A stretch of DNA of 64,000 bases from Collinsella ihumii (GTDB lineage Bacteria; Actinomycetota; Coriobacteriia; Coriobacteriales; Coriobacteriaceae): positions 193,924-257,923 of the forward strand of contig NZ_FCOU01000012.1 in NCBI RefSeq assembly GCF_900046475.1, in the 5' to 3' direction. The notes under the pieces are model-generated. The model saw only the letters and a program-made list of their open reading frames with translations. It was not told where the DNA came from and made no database searches. Numbering within the stretch: position 1 is the stretch's first letter; each line of letters opens with the position of its first letter. This document shows, piece by piece, positions 24,648 to 32,926 of this stretch. The position numbers and the translations under genes were made by a program.

Positions 24648-25971
24648 CGGCCTCCTCGAGCGCCAGGGCGGTCTGTGCACCTACAAAGGCCGTATCGTCC
24701 CTGCCAATCTGCCGTTCAAGCTCGCCTAGCAGCTGGCGAGATCGATCGAAATCCCCGTCATCGAGCTCGTCGTAGAACATATCGAGAAGATCTTGGACTT
24801 CCCGAGGGCGCTCGGGGGCTCCCATCACGGACAGCAGCACGCGCCCGGTATCGCTCCCGTAGATCTCGGTGTTGAGCTGTTTGGCCTCTGCGCCCCCATC
24901 CAGCACGCGAATATGCCTAGCGCGGACGGACGAAATAACAACTGGCGCATGCGTCGTCACGATAAACTGGATATTGGGAAATGTCCGGCGCAAATCCCCA
25001 AGTATCCTCGCTTGCCAAAGAGGATGAAGGTGTAGATCAACCTCGTCGATTAGCACCACGCCAGAGGTGTCCAAGACATCGGATCCAAGCTGCGGATTCA
25101 ATATCGCCATCCGATAGGCGATATCCGCAACCATGCTCAGCGTCGTGCGATACCCGTCGCTCAGACTGTTCATGGGCATGCGGTGAACCGTATCGTCGGG
25201 ATCAACGTACTCGATTTCCAGATCATCGGCATCAAAGCTGTACGTGACACGTACCCTGTCGCGCCCGGCAATCGATTTGAAGCAATCCCCCACCGCCTTG
25301 CGCACGGCGGCAAACAGAGGGCTTTCCCCTTCCTTCGCATAGCTCTGAGCACGCTGAACATCAGAAGCTGTCATCTTGAAGAACCAGGTGAGCATCTGAT
25401 CAGAACTCACGCGAGCGTCCAGCGCCCCCTTGTAACCATCCAAACGCGTAAACGCTTGTCGGCGGTTGTCGCCAAACCCCTTGCCACCTGCCCAAAGGCG
25501 ATCGGTTCCATAATATGCTATCAGGGGCAGGACGAGCGAGGCATCCCCATTCTGGACGCGCTCGAGAAGGTGCCTAGCGGCATGTATCATGTTGTTCGCT
25601 TCGGAGTATGTCGTTTTTCCATCGGAAGAAGCGAGGCTACGAGACCAGGAAATCTTGTCCGTGGAACCCCGCTCGCCCATCAGGCCCTCGGCATATACCG
25701 AGACGGGATACTGACCTTGAAAATCAAGGGCCTCGCCGAGCTCGTGGGCGGCGATGCGCGCATCGCTGCGCTCGATGAGCCTTTGCTCGGAATGGGCCAG
25801 CGGAAAGAAAAACGTTCCCAACGCCACGCACGCCGCTTCGAGAACGGAGGACTTGCCGGCACCGTTATCGCCAACGAGCACGGTCAGATGCTCGTCAAAA
25901 TCGACAGTATACTGCTCAAACTGATGGAAATTCGTCAGCTCGAGCCTATCAAGTCGAATTTCAAACGCCAT
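24625..25971 (-). CDS. ptuA: Septu-type AAA ATPase PtuA
   Basis: A 448-residue ABC/SMC-like ATPase. Walker A is VGDNGAGKSS at residues 33-42; the signature-like LSDGYRTTLSMVADIA, Walker B VLIDEVDLHLHP and the switch His in IVTTHAPVVISS lie in the C-terminal third, separated by a 200-residue helical region. ATG 25971 has AGGAGA six bases upstream. Paired with the overlapping HNH gene it forms a Septu-type defence operon. No reverse transcriptase is present, so it is not a retron. Confidence 0.87.
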   Translation of the reverse strand: MAFEIRLDRLELTNFHQFEQYTVDFDEHLTVLVGDNGAGKSSVLEAACVALGTFFFPLAHSEQRLIERSDARIAAHELGEALDFQGQYPVSVYAEGLMGERGSTDKISWSRSLASSDGKTTYSEANNMIHAARHLLERVQNGDASLVLPLIAYYGTDRLWAGGKGFGDNRRQAFTRLDGYKGALDARVSSDQMLTWFFKMTASDVQRAQSYAKEGESPLFAAVRKAVGDCFKSIAGRDRVRVTYSFDADDLEIEYVDPDDTVHRMPMNSLSDGYRTTLSMVADIAYRMAILNPQLGSDVLDTSGVVLIDEVDLHLHPLWQARILGDLRRTFPNIQFIVTTHAPVVISSVRARHIRVLDGGAEAKQLNTEIYGSDTGRVLLSVMGAPERPREVQDLLDMFYDELDDGDFDRSRQLLGELERQIGRDDTAFVGAQTALALEEADAHYVAN

Positions 25972-26009
25972 GGCATCTCCTAGGTAGCCCGCAGTGGAAA
26001 CACGTGTAC

Positions 26010-26038
26010 ATCGTATCGCATTATTTGTGACAGGCGAA
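26010..26038 (-). promoter_or_regulatory. Possible ptuAB promoter
   Basis: On the minus strand TTCGCC (26038-26033), a 17-base spacer and TACGAT (26015-26010) lie about 40 bp upstream of the ptuA start. The sequence from 26040 to 26286 holds no recognisable gene. Confidence 0.35.
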
Positions 26039-26286
26039 CCGTGTTGCTGGCTCTGGATCATACGAGTAGCAACCCGATTAGGTACCGCCGGCAAGATCGA
26101 ACGGCACCGCGAATCGGCTCCCGCAGTGCCGCCCGTACAATCCGTTGCAGGGGCGCCCGAAGGGCAAACGACGCAAAACGGAAAGGGGCTGGCGTCCACA
26201 TGTATTTGATACTGGAAGGCCCGTGACGCGTATCGGCGCATCAGGACCTGTGTGGCGCGCGACCTCCAGTAGGCAGCCAGACGCCG

Positions 26287-26485
26287 AGTGGAGGCTGCGC
26301 AGCGAATAATTGCTGATTAATCGACGTTGTAGACGGATTGATTCGGAACGTGCGGACAACCGCACCCGCCGCGAAGTCATTACCTGCAGAAACGATGAGC
26401 CTACAGGTGCCGTTTCGCCCGGGATCGGATTTCACCCGCATACAACGTCGATTTTTCAGCAATATCAGCGCGTCGAGCCTCCACT
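26287..26485. repeat. 199-bp imperfect inverted-repeat element (possible second MITE)
   Basis: The ends AGTGGAGGCT (26287) and AGCCTCCACT (26485) are perfect inverted repeats. Complementarity continues imperfectly for about 50 bp, with ATCGACGTTGTA conserved in both arms (about 26320 and 26447). No target duplication or gene is visible. It lies 34 bp from the IS element. Confidence 0.55.
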
Positions 26486-26566
26486 GGGGGCCCTGTGGGC
26501 GGCGCAGAGACGACGGGGATGCGGACAAAAAGTTGGACACCCGCGGGTGTCCGGATTGGAGTCCGA

Positions 26567-27079
26567 ATGTACCCCAAGGAGACCAGGGAGCTCGCCCTCG
26601 AGGCGCTGCGGCTCGGGTTCAGCGTCCGCGAGGCCGCCGAGCTCGCCGGCTGCAGCCGGCGGTCCGTCCGCACGTGGCGCGCGAAGGTCGCCGGGCCCCG
26701 CCCGCGCAAGGCTCCGGTATACTTGCCCCTCGAGAGGAAGATGGAGCTCGTCGCCCGCTACGAGGCGGGCGAGCGCGCCGCCGACCTCGCCGACATCCGC
26801 ACCGGAATCCGGGCAGAGCTCCCGGGCCGCGGGGTCGGCGACCGGGCCTCCGGCGAGTCGTAGGGCACGCCCTTGGCCATGAGCAGGCTCCGCGAGGTGG
26901 GCGGCTGGCGCTGCTGGTACGACGACGGGGTCATGGCCCGGGCCCCGGAGCCCGCCGAGCCGCCCTCGGAGCTGGAGGCCCTCAGGGCCCGCTGCGAGGA
27001 GCTGGAGCTGGAGAACGCGATACTGGCCGGCACGGTCGAGATACTAAAAAAGGCCCAGGCGCCGACCCGTCCGCCCTGA
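26567..27079 (+). pseudogene. IS3-family OrfA with an in-frame TAG
   Basis: The frame opens at ATG 26567 (MYPKETRELALEALRLGFS, then SVREAAELAGCSRRSVRTW, a helix-turn-helix). It meets TAG at 26861-26863 and continues in the same frame through SRLREVGGWRCWYDDG and a leucine-zipper-like LEALRARCEELELENAIL up to TGA 27079. The segment around the stop (26785-26870) does not resemble a second HTH, so extra small lesions may exist. The slippery heptamer A AAA AAG (27046-27052) would normally give -1 frameshifting into orfB. Confidence 0.6.
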
Positions 27080-27987
27080 CGGCGGCGGAGCGGGCGGCGC
27101 TGGCTGAGTCCCTCAGGGGCCGGTTCGGGCTGCCGCGCGTGCTCGCGGCGCTCTCTCTGCCCAGGAGCACGTTCTACCACCGCCTCTCGCGCGCCGCGGC
27201 GGACCGCGACGCCGGCATCAAGGCCCCCGAGGACGAGGAGTTCCGGGCCTCCGGGGGCCGCTACGGCTACCGGCGCGCGCACGCCGCGCTGCGGGCCCGC
27301 GGCGTCGTCGCCTCCGAGAAGCGCGTGAGGCGCGTCATGCGCGAGGAGGGGCTCGAGGCCGCGAGGCCCCGCCGCCGGCGTTACAGCTCCTACGCCGGCG
27401 AGGAGGGGCGCGCGTGCGCCCCGAACCTGCTGCTCGTCGACGCCTCCCGAGACCTGCACGACTTCTCGGCCGCCGCGCCCGGCGAGACCATGGTCACGGA
27501 CGTCACCGAGTTCAGGCTGCCGGACGACGCGCGCAAGGTCTACCTCAGCCCCGTCATCGACCTCTACGACGGGGACGTCGTGTCCTTCTCGGCCGGCACG
27601 AGCCCCTCCAAGGCGCTCGTCTCGGAGATGCTCGCGGGGGCCGTGGCCGCCGCGGGAGGGGGCTTCACCCTGCACTCCGACCGCGGCTGGCACTACCGCA
27701 CCCCCGACTGGGTCGCCGCCTGCGGGTCGGCGGGCGTGACGAGGTCGATGTCGCGGAGGGGCCACTCGCCCGACAACGCCGCCTGCGAGGGCTTCTTCGG
27801 CAGGCTGAAGGTCGAGTTCTTCCACGGCAGGGACTGGTCGGGCTGGAGGGCGGAGGAGTTCATCGCGGAGCTCTCCTCGTACATCCGCTGGTACCGGGAG
27901 GGCCGGCTGAAGGCCTTCCGGGAGGGCGGCCGGACGGTGTACGATACGATCAGGGGCCGAAGGGAGCGGCTCGGGCCGGCCGCCTAG
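27046..27987 (+). CDS. IS3-family DDE transposase OrfB
   Basis: About 313 residues in the -1 frame relative to OrfA. An HTH_21-like region (YGYRRAHAALRARGVVASEKRVRRVM) is followed by the rve integrase core: first Asp in TMVTDVTEF, second in LHSDRGWHY, Glu in NAACEGFFGRLK, all with normal spacing. Translation should depend on the A6G slippery site. Because OrfA carries a stop codon upstream, full OrfAB production is doubtful unless OrfA is restarted at ATG 26879. Confidence 0.85.
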   Translation, partial: KKGPGADPSALTAAERAALAESLRGRFGLPRVLAALSLPRSTFYHRLSRAAADRDAGIKAPEDEEFRASGGRYGYRRAHAALRARGVVASEKRVRRVMREEGLEAARPRRRRYSSYAGEEGRACAPNLLLVDASRDLHDFSAAAPGETMVTDVTEFRLPDDARKVYLSPVIDLYDGDVVSFSAGTSPSKALVSEMLAGAVAAAGGGFTLHSDRGWHYRTPDWVAACGSAGVTRSMSRRGHSPDNAACEGFFGRLKVEFFHGRDWSGWRAEEFIAELSSYIRWYREGRLKAFREGGRTVYDTIRGRRERLGPAA

Positions 27988-28010
27988 GCCTGTCCAGGAA
28001 ATCGTCCGCA

Positions 28011-28391
28011 TCCCCCACCACGGTCCAATTGGCCGAAATCGCCTGCGTTATTCGCCGTCCCCGTCTCACCATACCAGGCCATTTACAAGGGTAAATGTTC
28101 TTGGAAGGCGATCGTTTCCGCGCAGGTCATCGGCACCGCGGGGCGCACCTCTTTACGTACGCGATGCCCCGCGTCTTCACGTTCTCATCTCATTGCAGCG
28201 GCAACCATCACGCCTCCGACACAAATGCACGGTTCCGCGAAGACGCATGGAGGTACACAGATCCCCGATTACTGCACTTTGCTGATATGGGCTCGTGGCA
28301 AATCGCGCCATGGTATTATCGACCCACGCTCGACGGCTGTTCTGCGTGCTAGGCAGCGCTCATTCCCTGATGAAGGGAGGTGAACCTGCCC
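28011..28391. other. Intergenic region upstream of the small-peptide genes
   Basis: An extended -10 box TGGTATTAT (28311-28319) lies about 73 bp upstream of the first small gene and is a plausible promoter. GCGGGGC/GCCCCGC (about 28138-28170) forms a hairpin. An 85-codon frame at 28095-28352 has no recognisable features and is probably chance. Confidence 0.35.
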
Positions 28392-28526
28392 ATGGATCTG
28401 GTAATTGAGCTCGTGAAGCTCCTGACCGCATTGGTCGGACTCGCGGTGGCGATTGCCGGTGCCGTGCCCGCGCGTAGGCGCAACGTGCCGTATAAACAGG
28501 CGAAGAGCCGAAAGCGGAAACGCTAA
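28392..28526 (+). CDS. Small hydrophobic/basic peptide, copy 1 (toxin-like)
   Basis: A 44-residue peptide preceded by AGGGAGGTGAA. Residues 1-25 (MDLVIELVKLLTALVGLAVA...) form one predicted membrane helix; residues 27-44 carry 10 Arg/Lys and end KSRKRKR. This layout resembles type I toxins of the Fst/Ldr/TisB kind and also some leaderless bacteriocins. A paralogue lies 309 bp downstream, and their downstream untranslated sequence is conserved as well, which suggests a functional RNA or terminator. No family assignment is certain. Confidence 0.65.
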   Translation: MDLVIELVKLLTALVGLAVAIAGAVPARRRNVPYKQAKSRKRKR

Positions 28527-28913
28527 CGGCTCTGAACTGTAACAACGGCGCTGCCTAAACTCCCGAACGTAGGCTGCCGTCGAGCTACAGTGTACCCCAT
28601 CGCATCGCTGATGCGGCCGCCATTCGGGGAAAACTTCTGAACACGCTCATGACTTAACGGCCAAATGCAGCAACGCGCTGACGCGTCCAACCATTGGAGA
28701 CGGGCTCAGATGGCTGAGCTCGTGAAACTCCTGACCTCGCTGGTCGGACTCGCGGCGGCGATTGCCGGTGCCGTGCCGGCGCGTAGGCGCAACGTGCCGT
28801 ATAAACAGGCGAAGAGCCGCAAGCGGAAACGCTAACGGCTCTGAACTGTAACAACGGCGCTGCCTAAGTTCCCCAACGTAGGCCGCCGTCGAACCACAGT
28901 CTACCCCATCGCA
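28407..28913. repeat. Tandem 198-bp repeats carrying the two small-peptide genes
   Basis: Units at 28407-28604 and 28716-28913 (offset 309 bp) share the coding region and about 78 bp beyond the stop codon, including CTCTGAACTGTAACAACGGC. Sequence upstream of the start codons is not repeated. Confidence 0.8.
28710..28835 (+). CDS. Small hydrophobic/basic peptide, copy 2 (toxin-like)
   Basis: A 41-residue peptide, TTGGAG ten bases upstream. Residues 1-22 (MAELVKLLTSLVGLAAAIAG) form a membrane helix; the tail from PARRRNVPY onwards is identical to copy 1 over its last 18 residues. The two genes differ in the first residues but keep ELVKLLT.LVGLA.AIAGAVPARRR, and several codon differences are silent, which argues for selection on the protein. 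Confidence 0.65.
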   Translation: MAELVKLLTSLVGLAAAIAGAVPARRRNVPYKQAKSRKRKR

Positions 28914-28961
28914 CCGCGCCATCGCAAGAACAACGAACCCACTCGGGACAACAACATCCCC

Positions 28962-31900
28962 CTACACCACGGTCACGCGTCCTCGGCTGCCGACGATGCC
29001 CTTGACCTCGGCGAGCAGCGGGATGCTGCGCGCGTTCACCCGCGTGGGGATTTCAGCGCGCATGGTCTGACCGTCGTTTTGCTCGATAAAGAGCTCCACG
29101 CGGTCGCCGCCCGGGTTCGTGGACAGGATCGTCGCCAGGCGCGCCATGTTGCCCTGGGAGAAGCGTGCGCTCGGCACCATGATCTCAAACACCTTCGGAC
29201 GGTTGTTCTCCTCGGAAAGCTCGAGCGGCAGGATCTCCTGCGCGATGATCTGGTCGCCGCGGTCGGAGCGCTCCAGCTTGCCGCGCACGCGGATGAACGC
29301 ATCGGAGAGCACCGCACCCGTCTCCGGATCAGTCTCGCCGTAGAGACAGCCTTCGGCTTCCTTGTAGGTCTTGGGGAACACCACGACCGTGGCCTCGCCC
29401 TCCATGTCCTCCATGCGCACGATTGCCATGGGATCGCCGTTTTTGGTCACGCGCTTGGAGACCTCGGCCACCATGCCGGCGAACCAGAACGGCTTGCCCT
29501 CGGGAATCTCCTGGTTGATGGTGCCCTCGCCCGCCGGGTTGGCGGTCTCGAAGCCCGTGTCGATCTGCGACAGCGAGAACTCGCGCGACTTGGCGAGCGC
29601 GTACTCGAACGGACGCAGCGGGTGGTCGGACACGTAGATGCCCAGCACGTCGCGCTCGGCGGAGAGCTTCATGTGGCGGTCCCACTCCTGGCCGTCCGGC
29701 TCGGGCACGACGACCTCGAAGCCCGACCCCTCCACGTCGCCGAACACGTCGAACAGCGACGTCTGGCCGGCTGCGCGGTCCTTCTGGCGCTTGGTCGCCG
29801 CGTCGATGATGTTCTCCGGGTTGTTCTTGTCCACGAAGCTCATGAGCTGGCGGCGCGGATAGCCGGTCGAGTCGAACGCGCCCGCCTTGATGAGCGCCTC
29901 GATGACGCGGCGGTTCGCCTGGCTCGAGTCCACGCGGTCCACGAAATCGTGCAGGTTCTTGAAGGCGCCTCCGCGCTCGCGCTCGGCGATGATGGCATCG
30001 GCCACGCCCTCGCCCACGCCGCGGATGCCGGCCAGACCGAAGCGCACGCCCTCGGACGTCGCCGTGAACTCGCGGCCCGACTCGTTCACGTCAGGCGGCA
30101 GGACCGGGATGCCGTCGTGGCGACACGCGGACACGTAGTGCACGATCTTCTCGGTCTTGCCCGTATACGAGGTCAGAACGGCCGCCATGTACTCGTGCGG
30201 GTAGTGCGCCTTCAGCCACGCGGTCTGCATGACCAGGATGGCGTAGCCCGCCGAGTGCGACTTGTTGAACGCGTAGGACGCGAACTCCAAAACGTCGTCC
30301 CAGATCTTCTGAGCCGTCTCGCGCTTGTAGCCGTTTTTCTCGGCGCCGTTCATCCAGTGGTCGTAGATGGTCTCGTCCTCGCCGTCCGACCAGTTGAAGA
30401 CCTGCTCGGTGAGCATCTTGATCTTCTTCTTAGCCACCGGCTTGCGGATGCGCGAGTCGGACTCGCCCTTGGAGAAACCGCACATCTCGACCGAGATGTT
30501 CATGACCTGCTCCTGGTAGACCATGGTGCCGTAGGTCTCGCCCAGGATATCGTCCAGGCGCGGGTCGTAGGAGACGGCGGGCTCCTTGCCGTTCATGCGG
30601 TTGATGTAGGAGGACACCATGCCCGCGCCCAGCGGACCCGGGCGGTACAGGGCGATCAATGCGACGACGTGCTTGTACTCGGTGGGCTTCATGTTCTTGA
30701 TGGTCGCCGTCATGCCGGCGGACTCGATCTGGAACACGCCCGCCGTGTGGCCGGCCTGCATCAGCTCGAAGATCTTGGGGTCGTCGAAGGGGATCTTGTC
30801 CACATCGATGTCGATGTCGAAGTTCTTCTTGATGTTGGCCTTGGCCTTGGAGATGACCGTGAGCGTGCGCAGGCCCAGGAAGTCCATCTTGAGCAGGCCC
30901 ATGTCCGCGACGGTATGGCCTTCGTACTGGGTGATCTCCACGCCGCCTTTGGTGTCGAGCTTGGTGGGCACGTGCTCGTTCACCGGGTCGCGGCAGATGA
31001 GGACGGCACACGCGTGCACGCCCTCGCCGCGCGTGAGGCCCTCGATGGCGAGCGCGGCGTCGATGATGCGCCGGGAGTCGTCGTCTTTCTGATAGGCCTC
31101 GGCGAAATCGGGGTTGTACAGGTCCTCCTTGCCCTCGACGCGCGTGAGGACCTGCTTGAGCTTGACGCTCGGGTCGCTCGAGATCATCTTCGACAGGCGC
31201 TGGCCCACGTAGACCGGGTAGTCCAGCACGCGCGCGGCGTCGTTGATGGCCTGCTTGGCCTTGATGGTCGAGTAGGTGATGACGTGGGTGACCTTCTCGG
31301 GGCCATAGAGCTGTCGCACGTGCTCGATGACCTCGAGGCGCCGCTCATCGTCGAAGTCCATGTCGATATCGGGCATCTCGGAGCGTTCCGGGGAGAGGAA
31401 CCTCTCGAACATGAGGCCGTTCGACAGCGGGTCGAAGGTGGTGATGTCCATGGCGTAGGCGACCAGCGCGCCGGCGGCCGAGCCACGGCCCGGGCCGACG
31501 CCGATGCCGTTTTGCTTGGCCCAGCGCACGTATTCCGCCACGATGAGGAAGTAGGCGGCGAAGCCCTTCTCGCAGATGACCTTGTATTCGTACTCGAAGC
31601 GCTCGGACACGTTCACGCCGCCGATGGTTTGCTCGCGCCAGTCGTCTCCGTAGCGCTTGGCGAGGCCCTCCTCGCACTCGCGACGGAACTGGCTCTCGTG
31701 CGTCTCACCCTCGTCGAGCAGCGGGTAGCGAGGCAAGATGATCTTGCCCCACTCGAGCTCGACGTTGCACTTGTCCGCGATCTCGACCGTGTTGTCGCAC
31801 GCCTCCGGGCAGTACGGGAACAGCGCGCGCATCTCCTCCTCGGTCTTCATGTAGAACTCCGAGCCCTGCATGCGCATGCGGTTGGGGTCGTCGACCTTGG

Positions 31901-32768
31901 AGTTCATGCCGATGCACATCATGATGTCCTGCACCGGCGCGTCGTCGCGCGTGAGATAGTGGAAGTCGTTGGTGGCGATGACCTTGACGCCGACCTGGTT
32001 GGCGATGTCGATGAGCTGGCGGTCGAGCTGCTCGTCGGTCAGACCGGAGTCGGTCGTGATGCCGTGCTCCTGGATCTCGATGTAGAAGTTGCCCGGCTCG
32101 AACAGGTCACGGAATGTCGTGGCCCACTCGATGGCGCGGTCGAGCTCGCCGCGGTCGATGCACTTGGGGATGATGCCGGCGATGCACGCCGAGCTGGCGA
32201 TGAGGCCCTCGCGATGGCGGCGCAGGTTGTCGAGCGTCACGCGCGGCTTGTAGTAGAAGCCCTGCACGGCGGCCTCGGAAACCGTCTGCATGAGGTTGAT
32301 GTAGCCCTGCTCGTTCTGCGCGAACAGCACCATGTGGTACAGTTCGGGCTTATGGTCGCGCGCGAGCGTGTCGTCCGGGGTGAAATACACCTCGCAGCCG
32401 AAGATGGGTTTGATCACGAGCGGCGGCTTGGTGGCGTCCAGGTTGCCCGAGCGGTCCCACTCCTCCATGTCGCGCATGTACTGGGCGTAGCCGCGCGGGT
32501 TCTTCTCCTGGTCGGGCACCTCGAGCTCGTCGCGACGGCCCTTGGAGAGAAACGACTTGTCGTGGCTCCAGACCTTGTACTCGGGCGTGCTGTGGTTCAC
32601 GGAGTCGCAGGCAAGTCCGAGCTCCGGCACGCCGTACATGTACCCGTGGTCGGTGATGGCCACGGCGGGCATGCCGAGCTCCACGGCGCGATCGACCATG
32701 TCGGAGATGCGCGTCGCGCCGTCGAGCATCGAGTATTCGGTGTGATTGTGCAGGTGGACAAACGCCAT
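28962..32768 (-). CDS. dnaE: DNA polymerase III alpha subunit
   Basis: The replicative polymerase, 1,268 residues. N-terminal PHP domain (HLHNHTEYSMLDGATRI, ITDHGYMYG), polymerase core with the catalytic PDIDMDFDDERR, fingers and β-binding region, then an OB fold (FWFAGMVAEVSKRVTKNGDPMAIVRMED) and C-terminal domain. It is about 100 residues longer than E. coli DnaE. ATG 32768 follows AAGGAG; the longer upstream frame lacks homology. The neighbouring genes are unrelated. Confidence 0.97.
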   Translation of the reverse strand: MAFVHLHNHTEYSMLDGATRISDMVDRAVELGMPAVAITDHGYMYGVPELGLACDSVNHSTPEYKVWSHDKSFLSKGRRDELEVPDQEKNPRGYAQYMRDMEEWDRSGNLDATKPPLVIKPIFGCEVYFTPDDTLARDHKPELYHMVLFAQNEQGYINLMQTVSEAAVQGFYYKPRVTLDNLRRHREGLIASSACIAGIIPKCIDRGELDRAIEWATTFRDLFEPGNFYIEIQEHGITTDSGLTDEQLDRQLIDIANQVGVKVIATNDFHYLTRDDAPVQDIMMCIGMNSKVDDPNRMRMQGSEFYMKTEEEMRALFPYCPEACDNTVEIADKCNVELEWGKIILPRYPLLDEGETHESQFRRECEEGLAKRYGDDWREQTIGGVNVSERFEYEYKVICEKGFAAYFLIVAEYVRWAKQNGIGVGPGRGSAAGALVAYAMDITTFDPLSNGLMFERFLSPERSEMPDIDMDFDDERRLEVIEHVRQLYGPEKVTHVITYSTIKAKQAINDAARVLDYPVYVGQRLSKMISSDPSVKLKQVLTRVEGKEDLYNPDFAEAYQKDDDSRRIIDAALAIEGLTRGEGVHACAVLICRDPVNEHVPTKLDTKGGVEITQYEGHTVADMGLLKMDFLGLRTLTVISKAKANIKKNFDIDIDVDKIPFDDPKIFELMQAGHTAGVFQIESAGMTATIKNMKPTEYKHVVALIALYRPGPLGAGMVSSYINRMNGKEPAVSYDPRLDDILGETYGTMVYQEQVMNISVEMCGFSKGESDSRIRKPVAKKKIKMLTEQVFNWSDGEDETIYDHWMNGAEKNGYKRETAQKIWDDVLEFASYAFNKSHSAGYAILVMQTAWLKAHYPHEYMAAVLTSYTGKTEKIVHYVSACRHDGIPVLPPDVNESGREFTATSEGVRFGLAGIRGVGEGVADAIIAERERGGAFKNLHDFVDRVDSSQANRRVIEALIKAGAFDSTGYPRRQLMSFVDKNNPENIIDAATKRQKDRAAGQTSLFDVFGDVEGSGFEVVVPEPDGQEWDRHMKLSAERDVLGIYVSDHPLRPFEYALAKSREFSLSQIDTGFETANPAGEGTINQEIPEGKPFWFAGMVAEVSKRVTKNGDPMAIVRMEDMEGEATVVVFPKTYKEAEGCLYGETDPETGAVLSDAFIRVRGKLERSDRGDQIIAQEILPLELSEENNRPKVFEIMVPSARFSQGNMARLATILSTNPGGDRVELFIEQNDGQTMRAEIPTRVNARSIPLLAEVKGIVGSRGRVTVV

Positions 32769-32926
32769 ACCGATGTGCTCCTTGTTTTCGTCATGTGCTG
32801 GAAGCATTGTACCGCAGCGCGCAGACGCGCCCCGAGGCGCACGCCCGCGGTCGCGAGACGCCCACAGGGCCCGTCCCCGACGGCACAAGAAGACGGCGCC
32901 CCGGGGATGCCGGAGCGCCGCCTGCG

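Larger units (their letters stand above)
26520..28010 (+). mobile_element. IS3-family insertion sequence (IS150-like)
   Basis: A 1,491-bp element with ends TGCGGAC...GTCCGCA; the inverted identity extends to GGGGATGCGGAC (26515) and GTCCGCATCCCC (to 28014). Internal TIR similarity includes TTGGACA-like sequence on the left and TGTCC on the right. It contains orfA and a frameshifted DDE orfB. No 3-4-bp target duplication is obvious. The GC content is high, like the host. Confidence 0.8.

Noticed and set aside
24625-25971. PtuA as part of a retron
   Set aside because: No reverse transcriptase gene or msr/msd-like structure lies next to the ATPase/HNH pair.
28095-28352. An 85-codon plus-strand frame upstream of the small-peptide genes
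   Set aside because: No ribosome site or domain signal; contains the probable promoter of the downstream gene.
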